The position numbers were made by a program, and so were the translations under genes. Under the pieces are notes generated by a model, which was not told the DNA's origin, ran no database searches, and saw only the letters and a list, made by a program, of their open reading frames with translations. From Desulfobacteraceae bacterium (GTDB lineage: Bacteria; Desulfobacterota; Desulfobacteria; Desulfobacterales; Desulfosalsimonadaceae), in NCBI GenBank assembly GCA_003599885.1, contig QZKW01000048.1, positions 1-49,404 of the forward strand: a stretch of DNA of 49,404 nucleotides. The letters are read 5' to 3'. Below, one piece after another: positions 7,989-16,578 of the stretch (position 1 is its first letter; each line of letters begins with the position of its first letter).

Positions 7989-8924
7989 CTAGTTTGCCGG
8001 TTTAGCGACGTCCGCCGGAACATAACCATTCTCTTCCAGGATTTTTTGCCCGGGAACCGATAAAATCCAGTCAATATATTGCTTGACCGCACCTTCGGGA
8101 TCTCCCAGGGTATAGAGATGGAGCGAGCGGGCCAGGGCGTATTTTTTAGTCAATGTATTCTCAATGGTCGGCGGGCATGCGGGTTCGCCGGGCTTAGGGG
8201 AAATACAAAGCATTTTCACCGAAGGTGTGGCATAACCCATTCCGCTGTACCCGATGGCGGTTTTGGTATTACTGATCAGTTCCACGACTTCCTTGGACCC
8301 GTTCATGTCCCGTGATCCGAGTTTAAAATCCTGTTTGTTTAAAACATGCTCACGGAAAAATTCATAGGTGCCGGAACTGGACTGGCGGCTGATGCGCACG
8401 ATCTCATCATCGCTGACGCCGGGAATGGTCACGCCCATTTGGGACCATTTGGTTACCGTTCCCCCTTCCGCAAAAATTGCGGCCAATTGATCGATGGAGA
8501 TTTCGTTGAGCGGATTATCCTTGTGAACATAGACCGCCAAGGCGTCATAACCCACAGTGAAGTCTTTAGTATCTTTGCCGGTGTTTCGTTTGGCGGTTTC
8601 CATTTCTTGCGGCTTGATATTGCGGCTGGCGCTGGCGATATCGATGGTGCCTTTTACCAGTGCGGCAATGCCGACACCGGAGCCGCCTCCGGAAACTTCC
8701 ACATCCACGGTTGGCGCGACCTTTTTATACGCTTCGGCCCAGGCTTGCGCCACGTTCACAAGTGTATCGGAACCCTTAAGCTGAATGGTGGTGACTTCAG
8801 ACTTGGCCTGTTGCTCGTCTCCCTTCTGGCAACCTGCGAGAAAAAGAATACCGGTTACCGCAATCATCAGGGCGGAAAGCATAATTGAATGACATAAATG
8901 TGTTGAGCGATGTGTCTGCATCAT
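7989..8924 (-). CDS. pstS: Lipoprotein phosphate-binding protein PstS (second system)
   Basis: Substrate-binding component of the second Pst system, 311 aa. ATG 8924 has a GAGGAG ribosome site 5 nt upstream and is preferred over GTG 8945. A signal peptide with lipobox LAGC (Cys32) makes it a lipid-anchored protein, unlike the PstS at the window's left edge. Binding-loop elements are LKGSDTLVNVAQAWAEAY, SGGGSGVGIAAL, ASASRNI and SRQSSSGTYEFF. It follows the PhoU-phosphatase fusion by 26 nt. PstS and related PstS-like sensors are hard to separate by sequence, but the complete permease set supports a transport role. Confidence 0.92.
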   Translation of the reverse strand: MMQTHRSTHLCHSIMLSALMIAVTGILFLAGCQKGDEQQAKSEVTTIQLKGSDTLVNVAQAWAEAYKKVAPTVDVEVSGGGSGVGIAALVKGTIDIASASRNIKPQEMETAKRNTGKDTKDFTVGYDALAVYVHKDNPLNEISIDQLAAIFAEGGTVTKWSQMGVTIPGVSDDEIVRISRQSSSGTYEFFREHVLNKQDFKLGSRDMNGSKEVVELISNTKTAIGYSGMGYATPSVKMLCISPKPGEPACPPTIENTLTKKYALARSLHLYTLGDPEGAVKQYIDWILSVPGQKILEENGYVPADVAKPAN

Positions 8925-8950
8925 TTCTCCTCTACTTGATTTCACTTCCT

Positions 8951-10051
8951 TTATTTAATTTCACTGCCAATGATGGCCCCGATGAGATCATTCAAATGAC
9001 TTTTAATTGTCTGGTATGTCTCCTCGTAAGCAGCTGTTATGATTTCAGTTGATCCCTGCACCTGGGACGGGTCATCCATGGTCCAATCCAGAATGATCAT
9101 TTTTCTGGCGTCCGGGGGAAAGGCTTTCATCGCCTCTTTTGAAAAAACAATGATAACGTCATAATATTCCAGGTTCGGGACGGAATGAAAAGCCCTTGGC
9201 GCGACCCTGGACAAATCAAAGCCTTTGGTTTTCATGAATTTAAGGGTTGATTCAGCCACCGGCCTTGGAGAAAGCCCGGCGCTGGTAAAGATAAAGCGGG
9301 GTTGATCCATTCCCTCGGCGATGATTTCGGCCATCAAACTCCGGCATGCATTATAATTACTCAAAAACAGGATGCGAAAAGCAGCCGCGCCGGGGTGCTT
9401 GGGATTTTCGCCCGTACACATGTGCAGGACTTCCAGACAGATATTGCTCGCCTGATCCGAAACCCTTTCAAACCGCCGGACAATGGTCGTCAACGAATCA
9501 AAATCTTCCAGCGGGATTTCCTGTTTTAAAAAAAGACTGGCCAGCTTCTGGTTGCATTTGGTCCGCAGTTCGTCCACCGTATCATCAACGGCAATGTTCT
9601 TTTTGGCCAGTTCAATATCCTGTTCCAGAAACGCACGGGTTGCTTCATGAAGCATGAGAATCGATATCTTTGCCATATCGATAATGTCATCCTTAATCGC
9701 TTCGGGCACGGATTTCTTCAGCTGGATCAGGGAACGCGCGATACTTACGGCATAATCACCCACCCGTTCGATTTGAAGATTGATCCGGATGGTATTGTAA
9801 GCAAAACGCAAGGGCAACGCCACCGGTTGCTGGCGAACAATAAATTCCAGGCAAAGCCGGTCGACCTCCTTTTCTTTCTCATCGATGTAATAATCACGGA
9901 GGATAACGGCGTAGGCAAGTTTCCGGTCTTTTTCCACAAGGGCCTTCACGCAATCCTGCAGGGCTTTTTCAGCCAGTTGGGACATCTCCTGGACATTGTT
10001 GCGTATTCGAAGGATGCCTCTTTCCAACAATTCATTCAAATAAGATTGCAT
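8951..10051 (-). CDS. PhoU fused to a low-molecular-weight phosphatase/arsenate-reductase domain with Cys-to-Ser nucleophile
   Basis: First gene of the second pst operon, 366 aa. Residues 1 to about 215 form a PhoU domain with two repeats (LRFAYNTIRINLQIERVGDY; TTIVRRFERVSDQASNI). Residues about 225-366 have the LMW protein tyrosine phosphatase/ArsC fold: strand FRILFL, phosphate loop, TSAGLSPRPVAESTLKFM, YYDVIIVFS, and an acidic DDP (326-328) near the general-acid loop. The loop that should read CxxxxxR is SNYNACR. Ser231 (codon AGT at 9361-9359) replaces the nucleophile, while Arg237 and the second Cys236 remain. It is likely non-catalytic but able to hold an oxyanion. It may sense phosphate or arsenate for PhoU; that role is inference. 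Confidence 0.88.
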   Translation of the reverse strand: MQSYLNELLERGILRIRNNVQEMSQLAEKALQDCVKALVEKDRKLAYAVILRDYYIDEKEKEVDRLCLEFIVRQQPVALPLRFAYNTIRINLQIERVGDYAVSIARSLIQLKKSVPEAIKDDIIDMAKISILMLHEATRAFLEQDIELAKKNIAVDDTVDELRTKCNQKLASLFLKQEIPLEDFDSLTTIVRRFERVSDQASNICLEVLHMCTGENPKHPGAAAFRILFLSNYNACRSLMAEIIAEGMDQPRFIFTSAGLSPRPVAESTLKFMKTKGFDLSRVAPRAFHSVPNLEYYDVIIVFSKEAMKAFPPDARKMIILDWTMDDPSQVQGSTEIITAAYEETYQTIKSHLNDLIGAIIGSEIK

Positions 10052-10164
10052 TTTAAATATTCCCCATGAAAATAAAAAATGTAATGGCTAACCAAAATGT
10101 GGCTACACTATCAGCGCGGCATCCTTGACGTAAAGTATTTTTTTCAATCAAGGTGCAATATCGA

Positions 10165-10301
10165 ATTAAAAAGGGGGTGGGTTTAAGCCGGTTGAGCTTT
10201 TGGAACACCCGGACCAGAACATCCAGGTTCTTTTCTTTTGAAATCCGGCCCACATAATCAGGTTGTTGAAAAACATCATGAGCGCAGGCAAGACAACGCA
10301 A
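10165..10301 (-). pseudogene. Fragment of a GT4-type glycosyltransferase
   Basis: The 330-nt stretch 10052-10381 holds no intact gene. Reading right to left, an open frame encodes DYVGRISKEKNLDVLVRVFQ, which matches the conserved UDP-sugar-binding-domain start of GT4 glycosyltransferases (YVGR-SKEKNLD-L). The frame then loses family character and runs on to 10053. No start, catalytic core or C-terminus is present. The fragment lies between the small membrane protein and the PhoU fusion gene. The promoter for the second pst operon must lie in or near it; I saw no convincing Pho box. Confidence 0.5.
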
Positions 10302-10381
10302 AATTCGGTGAAAAAGCGGGGTTTATGTCTATAAATGAGAACTTTGACCGGTAAAAATGTAAAACACCAGAAGGTTGAATT

Positions 10382-10762
10382 TTAGACCGGGTCATTATTC
10401 GTTCGCTTGCGAAGTTCATAATAAACGATCAGCAGAAAAAGAACCGGAAGGACAAAGCCGACAATAAATGGTGTGAACGTGACTAACCGGTCGAACCCGC
10501 TGGTGTCCCGGGTCACAGACTTCCAGACCATAAAGACCATCGGGAAGGCGGTAAAAAGAAGGGTCGGCAAAAGAAACCAGAAGGATCTTTTCCCGCCCGC
10601 TTTGGCCAGTCGTGACGAAAAAAACGAAACCGCAGCGACGGCAACTGCGGATAAAAGACCCCATGTCATTCCAAAAACGCTGGAAATCAGAGAGCCGACC
10701 TGAAAAACGAGGAGCATGGCAATGACTGAAGCGATGATATACCTAAGGGTTTTATCTGACAT
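10382..10762 (-). CDS. Small four-helix membrane protein of unknown function
   Basis: 126 aa starting at ATG 10762, which has AAGGA 8 nt upstream. The open frame extends to 10846, but that would overlap the end of the upstream permease gene. Four hydrophobic segments are visible: IIASVIAMLLVFQVGSL, LLSAVAVAAVSFFSS, FWFLLPTLLFTAFPMVFMVW and FIVGFVLPVLFLLIVYYEL. The short loops are basic and the tail is charged. I do not recognise a family. It lies 35 nt downstream of the SLC13 permease on the same strand, so it may be co-transcribed and could be an accessory subunit. Confidence 0.7.
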   Translation of the reverse strand: MSDKTLRYIIASVIAMLLVFQVGSLISSVFGMTWGLLSAVAVAAVSFFSSRLAKAGGKRSFWFLLPTLLFTAFPMVFMVWKSVTRDTSGFDRLVTFTPFIVGFVLPVLFLLIVYYELRKRTNNDPV

Positions 10763-10797
10763 AAAAAAATCCTTTTTAGGGTTAAAGACGAAACCTG

Positions 10798-12642
10798 TTA
10801 TTTTATGCCATAGAGAAGCGGAAGCAACCAGGAAAGCACGGCCCACTGGATAAGAACCAACGGCACCCCGATCCGGAGAAAATCGTTAAACTTGTATTGT
10901 CCGGCGTTCATGACGAGCAGATTGGTCTTGTAGGCCATGGGGGTGGCATAGCTCATATTGGCCCCAAAGAGCACCGCGAGAACAAACGCTTCCGGCGGCT
11001 GCCCCATCTGGGCGGCAATGGAAACAGCGATGGGGGTGCCGATGACCGCTGCCGCGTTATTGGATACAATGTTGGTGAGAATCCCCATCAGGAGCATCAG
11101 TCCGCCGATCACGAAGCCGGGAGAAGCGTCCCCTGCAAAAATCATAAAAATCCGCGCCAGATAATCGGCGCCCCCGGTTTTCAGCAACGCCACCCCAAGG
11201 GCCAGACTCGCGGCCACGATCAGAATGACCTGAGCGCTCAGGGCGTTCGTGGCATCACGCCATCCCAGACATCCGGCAAGGATCATCAATAGTGCCCCGC
11301 ATGGTGCACTGATGGCGATGGGCAGGATTCCCAGGGCAGATGCTACAACAATACCGGCCATAATCAACAGCGCAACCGGCGCTTTTCGGGCGAAGGGCAA
11401 ATCCGTGGTGGCATCAAGGATAAGGAAATCCTTCTCTTTTTTCAGGCTGGCGATCTGCTCACGGGGGCCTTGGACCAGGAGGACATCCCCGGACTTCAGA
11501 CGGATATCCCCGATTTCATCAAATGCCGTTTCCATATGCTTGCCCGCCCGGTGGATGGCCAGTATAATCAGCCGGTACAGTTCCGCAAACCGCACCTCGC
11601 TCAGGGTCCTTCTCTGAAGGAAAGAGCCTTCCACGACAACCACTTCCGCGATCTGTTGATCTTCAGCCTTCAGGGGATGTTCATCGTCAACGGGATTGTC
11701 TTCCGAATCTTCCGGATAGAGCGTGCCTTTCAGAAGCTTTTCAAACTCTTTCAAACGCCCGGGGGTGTCCTGAATGACGAGATGATCCCCCTCCTGAAGC
11801 ACGATGCTTGGAAGGGGCATCATATAATTATCCGGCCCGCGTTCCACGCTCTTGACCTTCATGGCGCCGTCCGTCTGCTTAATGACTTGATGCAGCGCCT
11901 TGCCTTCTGCCGGGCTCCCCGCCAAAATTGAAAGATGGGCCGTAAAAACCCTGGGGGAAGTATTCGCCAGGGGCTGTTCCCGCCTGGGGATAATCCTCGG
12001 TGCAATGAGCCAGAGGTAAATGATACCGGCGACACCGGCGATAACTGCCGGTGCCAGAAAGTCGAACATCCCCATTCGTTTTAAGCCCATTTCCGCGGCC
12101 ACGGAAACGACAAGCAGGTTTGTTGAGGTTCCGATGGTCGTGGCTGTTCCCCCCAGCAGGGTGGCGAATCCCATGGGCATGAGTACCGAAGACGCCGGGG
12201 TGTTGGTACGGAGGGAAACATGAATCAGTATGGGGAGAAACAACACGACGACGGGGACGTTATTAATAAATGCGCTGATAAATGCGCTGACCACCAGCGT
12301 CAAAAGCAGAGAGATACTCGGATTGATCTTCCAAAGCCTTGCCAGCACCCGCCCCACCGGCTCCAGCGCGCCGGTTCGGACAATGCCCTGTCCGGCAATC
12401 ATCAGGGCGCAAACAGCAATCAGGGCCTCGTGCCCGAAACCCTGAAAAAAATCCACGGCGTGCAGAACACCGCTGCTGGTCTGAAACGGAAAAAGCTCAA
12501 ATCCAATGGCCAGGCCCATAAGCACCATTAAACTGGAGGATTCGAGGGCTATTTTTTCACGGGTGAACAAAATCAGCGCAACGACGGTGAGAAGCATCAC
12601 GAATAGGGCATGCGCATTGGGGGGAGAGGGCAGTAGTCCCAT
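10798..12642 (-). CDS. SLC13-family permease with two internal TrkA-C (RCK_C) domains
   Basis: Inner-membrane secondary transporter, 614 aa. Two membrane halves (about 1-210 and 410-610) flank a cytosolic section with two RCK_C domains. The second contains SGDVLLVQGPREQI. The first half has the family's re-entrant-loop type sequence GGTATTIGTSTNLLV, and the second has TNIVSNNAAAVIGTPIA. Permeases of this architecture in sulfate-using bacteria include Na+-coupled sulfate carriers. The substrate cannot be read from sequence: dicarboxylate, sulfate or another anion are all possible. It follows the glycosyltransferase set by 133 nt on the same strand and precedes the small membrane protein. Confidence 0.88.
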   Translation of the reverse strand: MGLLPSPPNAHALFVMLLTVVALILFTREKIALESSSLMVLMGLAIGFELFPFQTSSGVLHAVDFFQGFGHEALIAVCALMIAGQGIVRTGALEPVGRVLARLWKINPSISLLLTLVVSAFISAFINNVPVVVLFLPILIHVSLRTNTPASSVLMPMGFATLLGGTATTIGTSTNLLVVSVAAEMGLKRMGMFDFLAPAVIAGVAGIIYLWLIAPRIIPRREQPLANTSPRVFTAHLSILAGSPAEGKALHQVIKQTDGAMKVKSVERGPDNYMMPLPSIVLQEGDHLVIQDTPGRLKEFEKLLKGTLYPEDSEDNPVDDEHPLKAEDQQIAEVVVVEGSFLQRRTLSEVRFAELYRLIILAIHRAGKHMETAFDEIGDIRLKSGDVLLVQGPREQIASLKKEKDFLILDATTDLPFARKAPVALLIMAGIVVASALGILPIAISAPCGALLMILAGCLGWRDATNALSAQVILIVAASLALGVALLKTGGADYLARIFMIFAGDASPGFVIGGLMLLMGILTNIVSNNAAAVIGTPIAVSIAAQMGQPPEAFVLAVLFGANMSYATPMAYKTNLLVMNAGQYKFNDFLRIGVPLVLIQWAVLSWLLPLLYGIK

Positions 12643-12775
12643 CTATTGTAACTCCAAAATTGAATAAACCGATGCCTGTTGCTAACAGAATATTTCTACA
12701 ATATAGGGACTTTTGCACATCGGTTGAATCAGGTCAAGCCGGCAAATTCCATCATAACAAATCATTTTACAGGTT

Positions 12776-13984
12776 CTATCGGTTGTCCTGCTCCACCGCT
12801 TCTATCATCCTCTCCGAAAGATCGGGTAAGGCAGCGGAGACCCTTACCCAGCCGTTCAGCAGGGGAATGCCCACCGGGTCATTGATGAATTCCTTCATAG
12901 CGAATTTCAGGGAATCCACAAATACCTCCACAGCTTCAATTTCGGCGTGGCGGTCATACACCAGACCGTTCAGGAGGGCCAGGGCATGATATTTTTCAAT
13001 GGCCATCCGGGATTCCTGACTGTAGGCGGTGAGCAGGGTCCGGAAAAACGCCTCGCTCATCACCAGACCGTCCTGGCTGAGAACCCGGAACAGGGCCTTG
13101 GCAATGTCTGCGGCCATTCGCATAAGCCCTTCGCCGGGCCTGTCCTTCTCCAGACTCTGGTGTTTGTGTTCATAAGTGTCAATAATTTCCACCTGGCAGA
13201 TCCGGTTGACGGATGTTTTCTGATACACTTCGCTCAGCATGGAAACTTCAAGCCCCCATGTCGGCGATATCCTTATGCCTCTGGCCAGACTCGCGACAAA
13301 AGCGAACTCCCCGGAAAGGGCGTACCGGAAGTTGCCCAGATAATCGATAAAAGCGTTATATCCCAGAATCCGGTGCATCGTCCGGATGAGGGGCGTATAG
13401 AAAAGCCGGGTGACGCGGCCATAGAGCCTGTCCGTGGCACGGGCATAATAGCCCTTGCTGAACTCAAAATCCGTGGCCGGATGGACGACCGGATATACCA
13501 GCCGCGCCAGCATTTCTCTTCCATAATTGACGATATCCGTGTCATGCAGGGCCACAGCGTAGACATCTCGACTGGCCAGAATATAACCCAGCGTCATCCA
13601 GACCGAACGGCCCTTGCCCGGAAAATCCAGATCAAATGCAGCGTCCTTCATTTCCTGCAGAAGTGCCTGCATCCGGGGGCCGTCATGCCAGACAACCCTG
13701 ACGTCCGTCTGCATCACGGACATGATTTTTTTCACCTTCCGGAACTGTTGTTCAGTGGCCCGGTCAAGGGACAACACAATCTGGTGAAGATAGTCGACAC
13801 TCTTTAATTCATCAATAATTCTGGGCATGGCCGGACTGTCGAACTCGTCAATCAGGGCCGGGAGAAGCAGAACGATCTTACGCTTTCTGGAAATTTTTTT
13901 AAGCTCCTTTTCCAGGTCATGGAGCGGTCTCCTCCCAATTTTCTGAAGGGTGGCAACCATCCCGTTCTGACAAAAATCAGCCAT
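12776..13984 (-). CDS. GT81-like glycosyltransferase, candidate glucosyl-3-phosphoglycerate synthase
   Basis: GT-A-fold nucleotide-sugar transferase, 402 aa from ATG 13984, which has GGAGG 8 nt upstream inside the preceding gene. The frame opens at ATG 13999, overlapping the upstream stop. Near the N-terminus LLLPALIDEF starts the Rossmann-like fold. PGKGR and the metal-binding DxD (LHDTDIVNY) follow, then EFSKGYYAR and WGLEVSMLSEVY, with EHKHQ later. This pattern is that of GpgS-type enzymes, which join glucose from a nucleotide donor to 3-phosphoglycerate. It is last in a set with a second glycosyltransferase, glycerate kinase and MpgP-type phosphatase. Exact donor and acceptor are inferred from context. 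Confidence 0.75.
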   Translation of the reverse strand: MADFCQNGMVATLQKIGRRPLHDLEKELKKISRKRKIVLLLPALIDEFDSPAMPRIIDELKSVDYLHQIVLSLDRATEQQFRKVKKIMSVMQTDVRVVWHDGPRMQALLQEMKDAAFDLDFPGKGRSVWMTLGYILASRDVYAVALHDTDIVNYGREMLARLVYPVVHPATDFEFSKGYYARATDRLYGRVTRLFYTPLIRTMHRILGYNAFIDYLGNFRYALSGEFAFVASLARGIRISPTWGLEVSMLSEVYQKTSVNRICQVEIIDTYEHKHQSLEKDRPGEGLMRMAADIAKALFRVLSQDGLVMSEAFFRTLLTAYSQESRMAIEKYHALALLNGLVYDRHAEIEAVEVFVDSLKFAMKEFINDPVGIPLLNGWVRVSAALPDLSERMIEAVEQDNR

Positions 13985-13985
13985 A

Positions 13986-15245
13986 TCATTTGCCTCCATC
14001 CGTTTTCCAGATGTCTGCCAGATAGCTTTTCAATTGCTCAAAAACTTGGGCGTTAGCTTCAAAATGCGCTTCCGCCGCAGCCTGGTCCTTATCTTTCAAC
14101 TCGTTAACCAGAGAGGCGACCCTTGCATAATACAGAGGAATCATCGTGTCTATAATCTTGAACCGCTGCCTCGGCGTTTCATGGAAAAAACACGCATAGC
14201 GGTAAACGATGCGGACCCAGGTCTCAATGGGCAGGGTAAACCGGTCGTGTTCTTCCACCTTTGCCAGATCGCCGATGATATTTAAATCCTGTTCGTCGAT
14301 GATATTTTTCCACACACCGCCAAAATTAGACCACCCGATTTTAAAATACTCAATCAGATTCCCGTGATCGATTTCAAAAGGCGGCGCATCCTGGCCCACC
14401 GCCTTTCCCAGGGAAGGAACATCCACAGAACCTTTGACGTTCAGCCAGAAATCCTGGAATTCCTCCATCAGCTGAAACGTCGTACCCACCACCTGCCGGA
14501 ACATGGGGCCAAGATCGGACGACGGATCTTTGTGCCCGTGAATTTTAGCGCCGAGCCGGGCCTGGCAGATCCGGAAACCGCCGACAATGGCTGAAGTCGT
14601 CATCCAGATATCGATGCCGAACTTGGCCACATCCGTTTCCCATACATCCTGGTTGAGATAATACTTGATCAGGGCCGGGGAAATGCCGAAATCACCCCCA
14701 ATGGGCTGCCGGATCTTCTGCCCGTAAAGGCACCGGGTCAGATTATAGGCAATCGTATTGGTAATGGTCCCGTCCAGCTTGAAGCGTTTATAGGATGGCG
14801 CCACATAATCATATCCCTCCATCACAGGCTCCAGAAGGCTTTGCACCCATTCCGGCGTGATAGAGAGCAAATCGGAATCAAATACCGCCACCGCCCTGGC
14901 CTTGAGAAAAGCGGCAACTTCAAAAACCGCCCGCAAACCCGACCCCTTGCCCGGAACGCCGCGATAAATCGTGATGATGCTCTCGATATTGTAGGACTTG
15001 GGATCAACGGAACGCGCCGTATCTCTTGTATCATCCGTTGAACCGCCATCGGATACGACAATGAGAGATTTGCGATCCGAATAATATTTATCCAGACCCT
15101 TAGCGATGGTTTTCAGCACATGGGCAATGGAATCGTTGCTGCCGAAAGAAGGTACCCCGATGACAATATCAGCTTTGCCCAGTTGTTCCATTTTCGTGCG
15201 TACATGGGGCCTTAGTGCGGTTGAAAATCGCATACCGGTCGTCAT
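13986..15245 (-). CDS. GT-A glycosyltransferase of the GT81/GT78 type
   Basis: 419 aa; ATG 15245 has AAGGAGG about 9 nt upstream. The N-terminal domain carries SDGGSTDDT (65-73), PGKGSGLR (98-105) and DxD at D123-S-D125. QPIGGDFG follows, the motif seen in glucosyl- and mannosylglycerate synthases. A helical C-terminal half of about 200 residues follows. Candidate roles are glucosylglycerate synthase or mannosylglucosyl(-3-phospho)glycerate synthase, adding to or parallel with the product of the neighbouring GT81-like enzyme. It overlaps or abuts that gene, so the two are probably translated together. Family placement is firm; the donor and acceptor are not readable. Confidence 0.75.
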   Translation of the reverse strand: MTTGMRFSTALRPHVRTKMEQLGKADIVIGVPSFGSNDSIAHVLKTIAKGLDKYYSDRKSLIVVSDGGSTDDTRDTARSVDPKSYNIESIITIYRGVPGKGSGLRAVFEVAAFLKARAVAVFDSDLLSITPEWVQSLLEPVMEGYDYVAPSYKRFKLDGTITNTIAYNLTRCLYGQKIRQPIGGDFGISPALIKYYLNQDVWETDVAKFGIDIWMTTSAIVGGFRICQARLGAKIHGHKDPSSDLGPMFRQVVGTTFQLMEEFQDFWLNVKGSVDVPSLGKAVGQDAPPFEIDHGNLIEYFKIGWSNFGGVWKNIIDEQDLNIIGDLAKVEEHDRFTLPIETWVRIVYRYACFFHETPRQRFKIIDTMIPLYYARVASLVNELKDKDQAAAEAHFEANAQVFEQLKSYLADIWKTDGGK

Positions 15246-15264
15246 TTGCCGTTCCTCCTTTTGC

Positions 15265-16578
15265 TTATATGTTGGATTCGATGAATAAAATTGCCAGATC
15301 CATCACATTGGTTCCTGTGGAACCGGTGATAACCAGATCCCCGGTTTGTTTAAAAAAACCGTTGGAATCGTTCCGGGCCAGATAGGCATCGATGTTGAGG
15401 CCCTGCTCACCAGCCCGCTGGCGGGTGGAAAAATCAACAACCGCCCCTGCGGCGTCCGAATGTCCGTCGATACCATCCGTCCCCGCGCTCAGGAACACCC
15501 ATCCTTCGTGTGCATTCATCTCTTTTAAAACAGACAGGCACATCTCCTGATTTCTTCCGCCCCTGCCGTCTCCCCGGAGGGTGACCGTGGTTTCGCCCCC
15601 GAACAGGATGCATACGGGCGGCGGAAAGGGGTTTCGGGTGGCCATAATTTCCTCGCCGATAGCGGCAATGGCTTTTGCCGTCTCACGGGCCTCCCCCCGG
15701 AGCCGGGAACTCAGGATATGCGTGGGGATTCCCAGAGAAAGCGCCGTTTGTTTCGCTTTTTCGAGGGCCTGAATATTGCTTGCGGCAAAGAAATGATCGA
15801 TTCGCGGATGCGGCGCTTCCGGCGTATCATCCACCGTTCCGGCCAATCCGCCCCGGACAAGGCCGGCCACGGCGGCAGGCAGATGGTCCCACAATCCGTA
15901 TTTTTTCAAAATATCAAAAACATCCTGAAAGGTGGTCCGGTCCCGGTACAGGGGGGCTGAGCCGATGGTATCCAGATCATCGCCGATCACATCGGATATG
16001 ACCAGCACCGCTCCCCGGGCCTTGATCATCCGCCCGAGCCGTCCTCCCTTGACAAGGGAAAGGTGTTTGCGGACGGCATTCATTTCTTCAATCGGCGCAC
16101 CAGCGGACAGAAGCCGCCTGGTGACGTTCTGGAGATCGGAAAGGGTCAGCGGCGGTAAAGGCCGTTCAAGCAGGGCCGATGCTCCTCCGGACAAAAGGTA
16201 GATATAAAAATCATCTTTGGTGAGCTGGCCCATCTGTTCAATGAGCTGGTCCGTTGCATTAAGGCTTTTTTCATCCGCCACCGGATGGGAACCTGCGCAA
16301 ACCCGTATTTTATCAAGCGACGGGTCTTCCACATTTGAGATCACCAGCCCTCCGGCCAGCCGGTCCCCGAGGATATTCTCCATGACTTTTGCAGACCCCG
16401 CGGCTGCCTTGCCGCTGCCGAACACATGGATTTTCTGCGTCTTCGAAAGCGCATATTGGTGCTCTCCCACACACAGGGTATCGCCCGTAAGCGACACCAG
16501 ATTCGGAAACACGTTCTCCGGCCGCACCGCGTCAACAGCAGCCCTGAAAATTTCAAGCACCTGAGATCGCATACTCAT
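15265..16578 (-). CDS. Glycerate 2-kinase (GckA/TtuD, MOFRL family)
   Basis: Converts D-glycerate and ATP to 2-phosphoglycerate. 437 aa from ATG 16578, chosen because GGAGG lies 9 nt upstream; the frame itself opens at 16611. Family signs are the N-terminal GSGKAAAGSAKVME, the LLSGGASALLE loop, SDVIGDDLDTIGSAP in the DUF4147 part, and the MOFRL C-terminus with GGETTVTLRGDGRGGRNQE and AGTDGIDGHSDAAGA. It overlaps the upstream phosphatase gene by about 26 nt and precedes two sugar transferases. In this setting it may feed or recover glycerate for a glycosylglycerate solute. Confidence 0.92.
   Translation of the reverse strand: MSMRSQVLEIFRAAVDAVRPENVFPNLVSLTGDTLCVGEHQYALSKTQKIHVFGSGKAAAGSAKVMENILGDRLAGGLVISNVEDPSLDKIRVCAGSHPVADEKSLNATDQLIEQMGQLTKDDFYIYLLSGGASALLERPLPPLTLSDLQNVTRRLLSAGAPIEEMNAVRKHLSLVKGGRLGRMIKARGAVLVISDVIGDDLDTIGSAPLYRDRTTFQDVFDILKKYGLWDHLPAAVAGLVRGGLAGTVDDTPEAPHPRIDHFFAASNIQALEKAKQTALSLGIPTHILSSRLRGEARETAKAIAAIGEEIMATRNPFPPPVCILFGGETTVTLRGDGRGGRNQEMCLSVLKEMNAHEGWVFLSAGTDGIDGHSDAAGAVVDFSTRQRAGEQGLNIDAYLARNDSNGFFKQTGDLVITGSTGTNVMDLAILFIESNI

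Noticed and set aside
12666-12725. Inverted repeat AACCGATG/CATCGGTT upstream of the SLC13 gene
   Set aside because: The arms are only 8 bp and 44 nt apart, so it could easily be chance.
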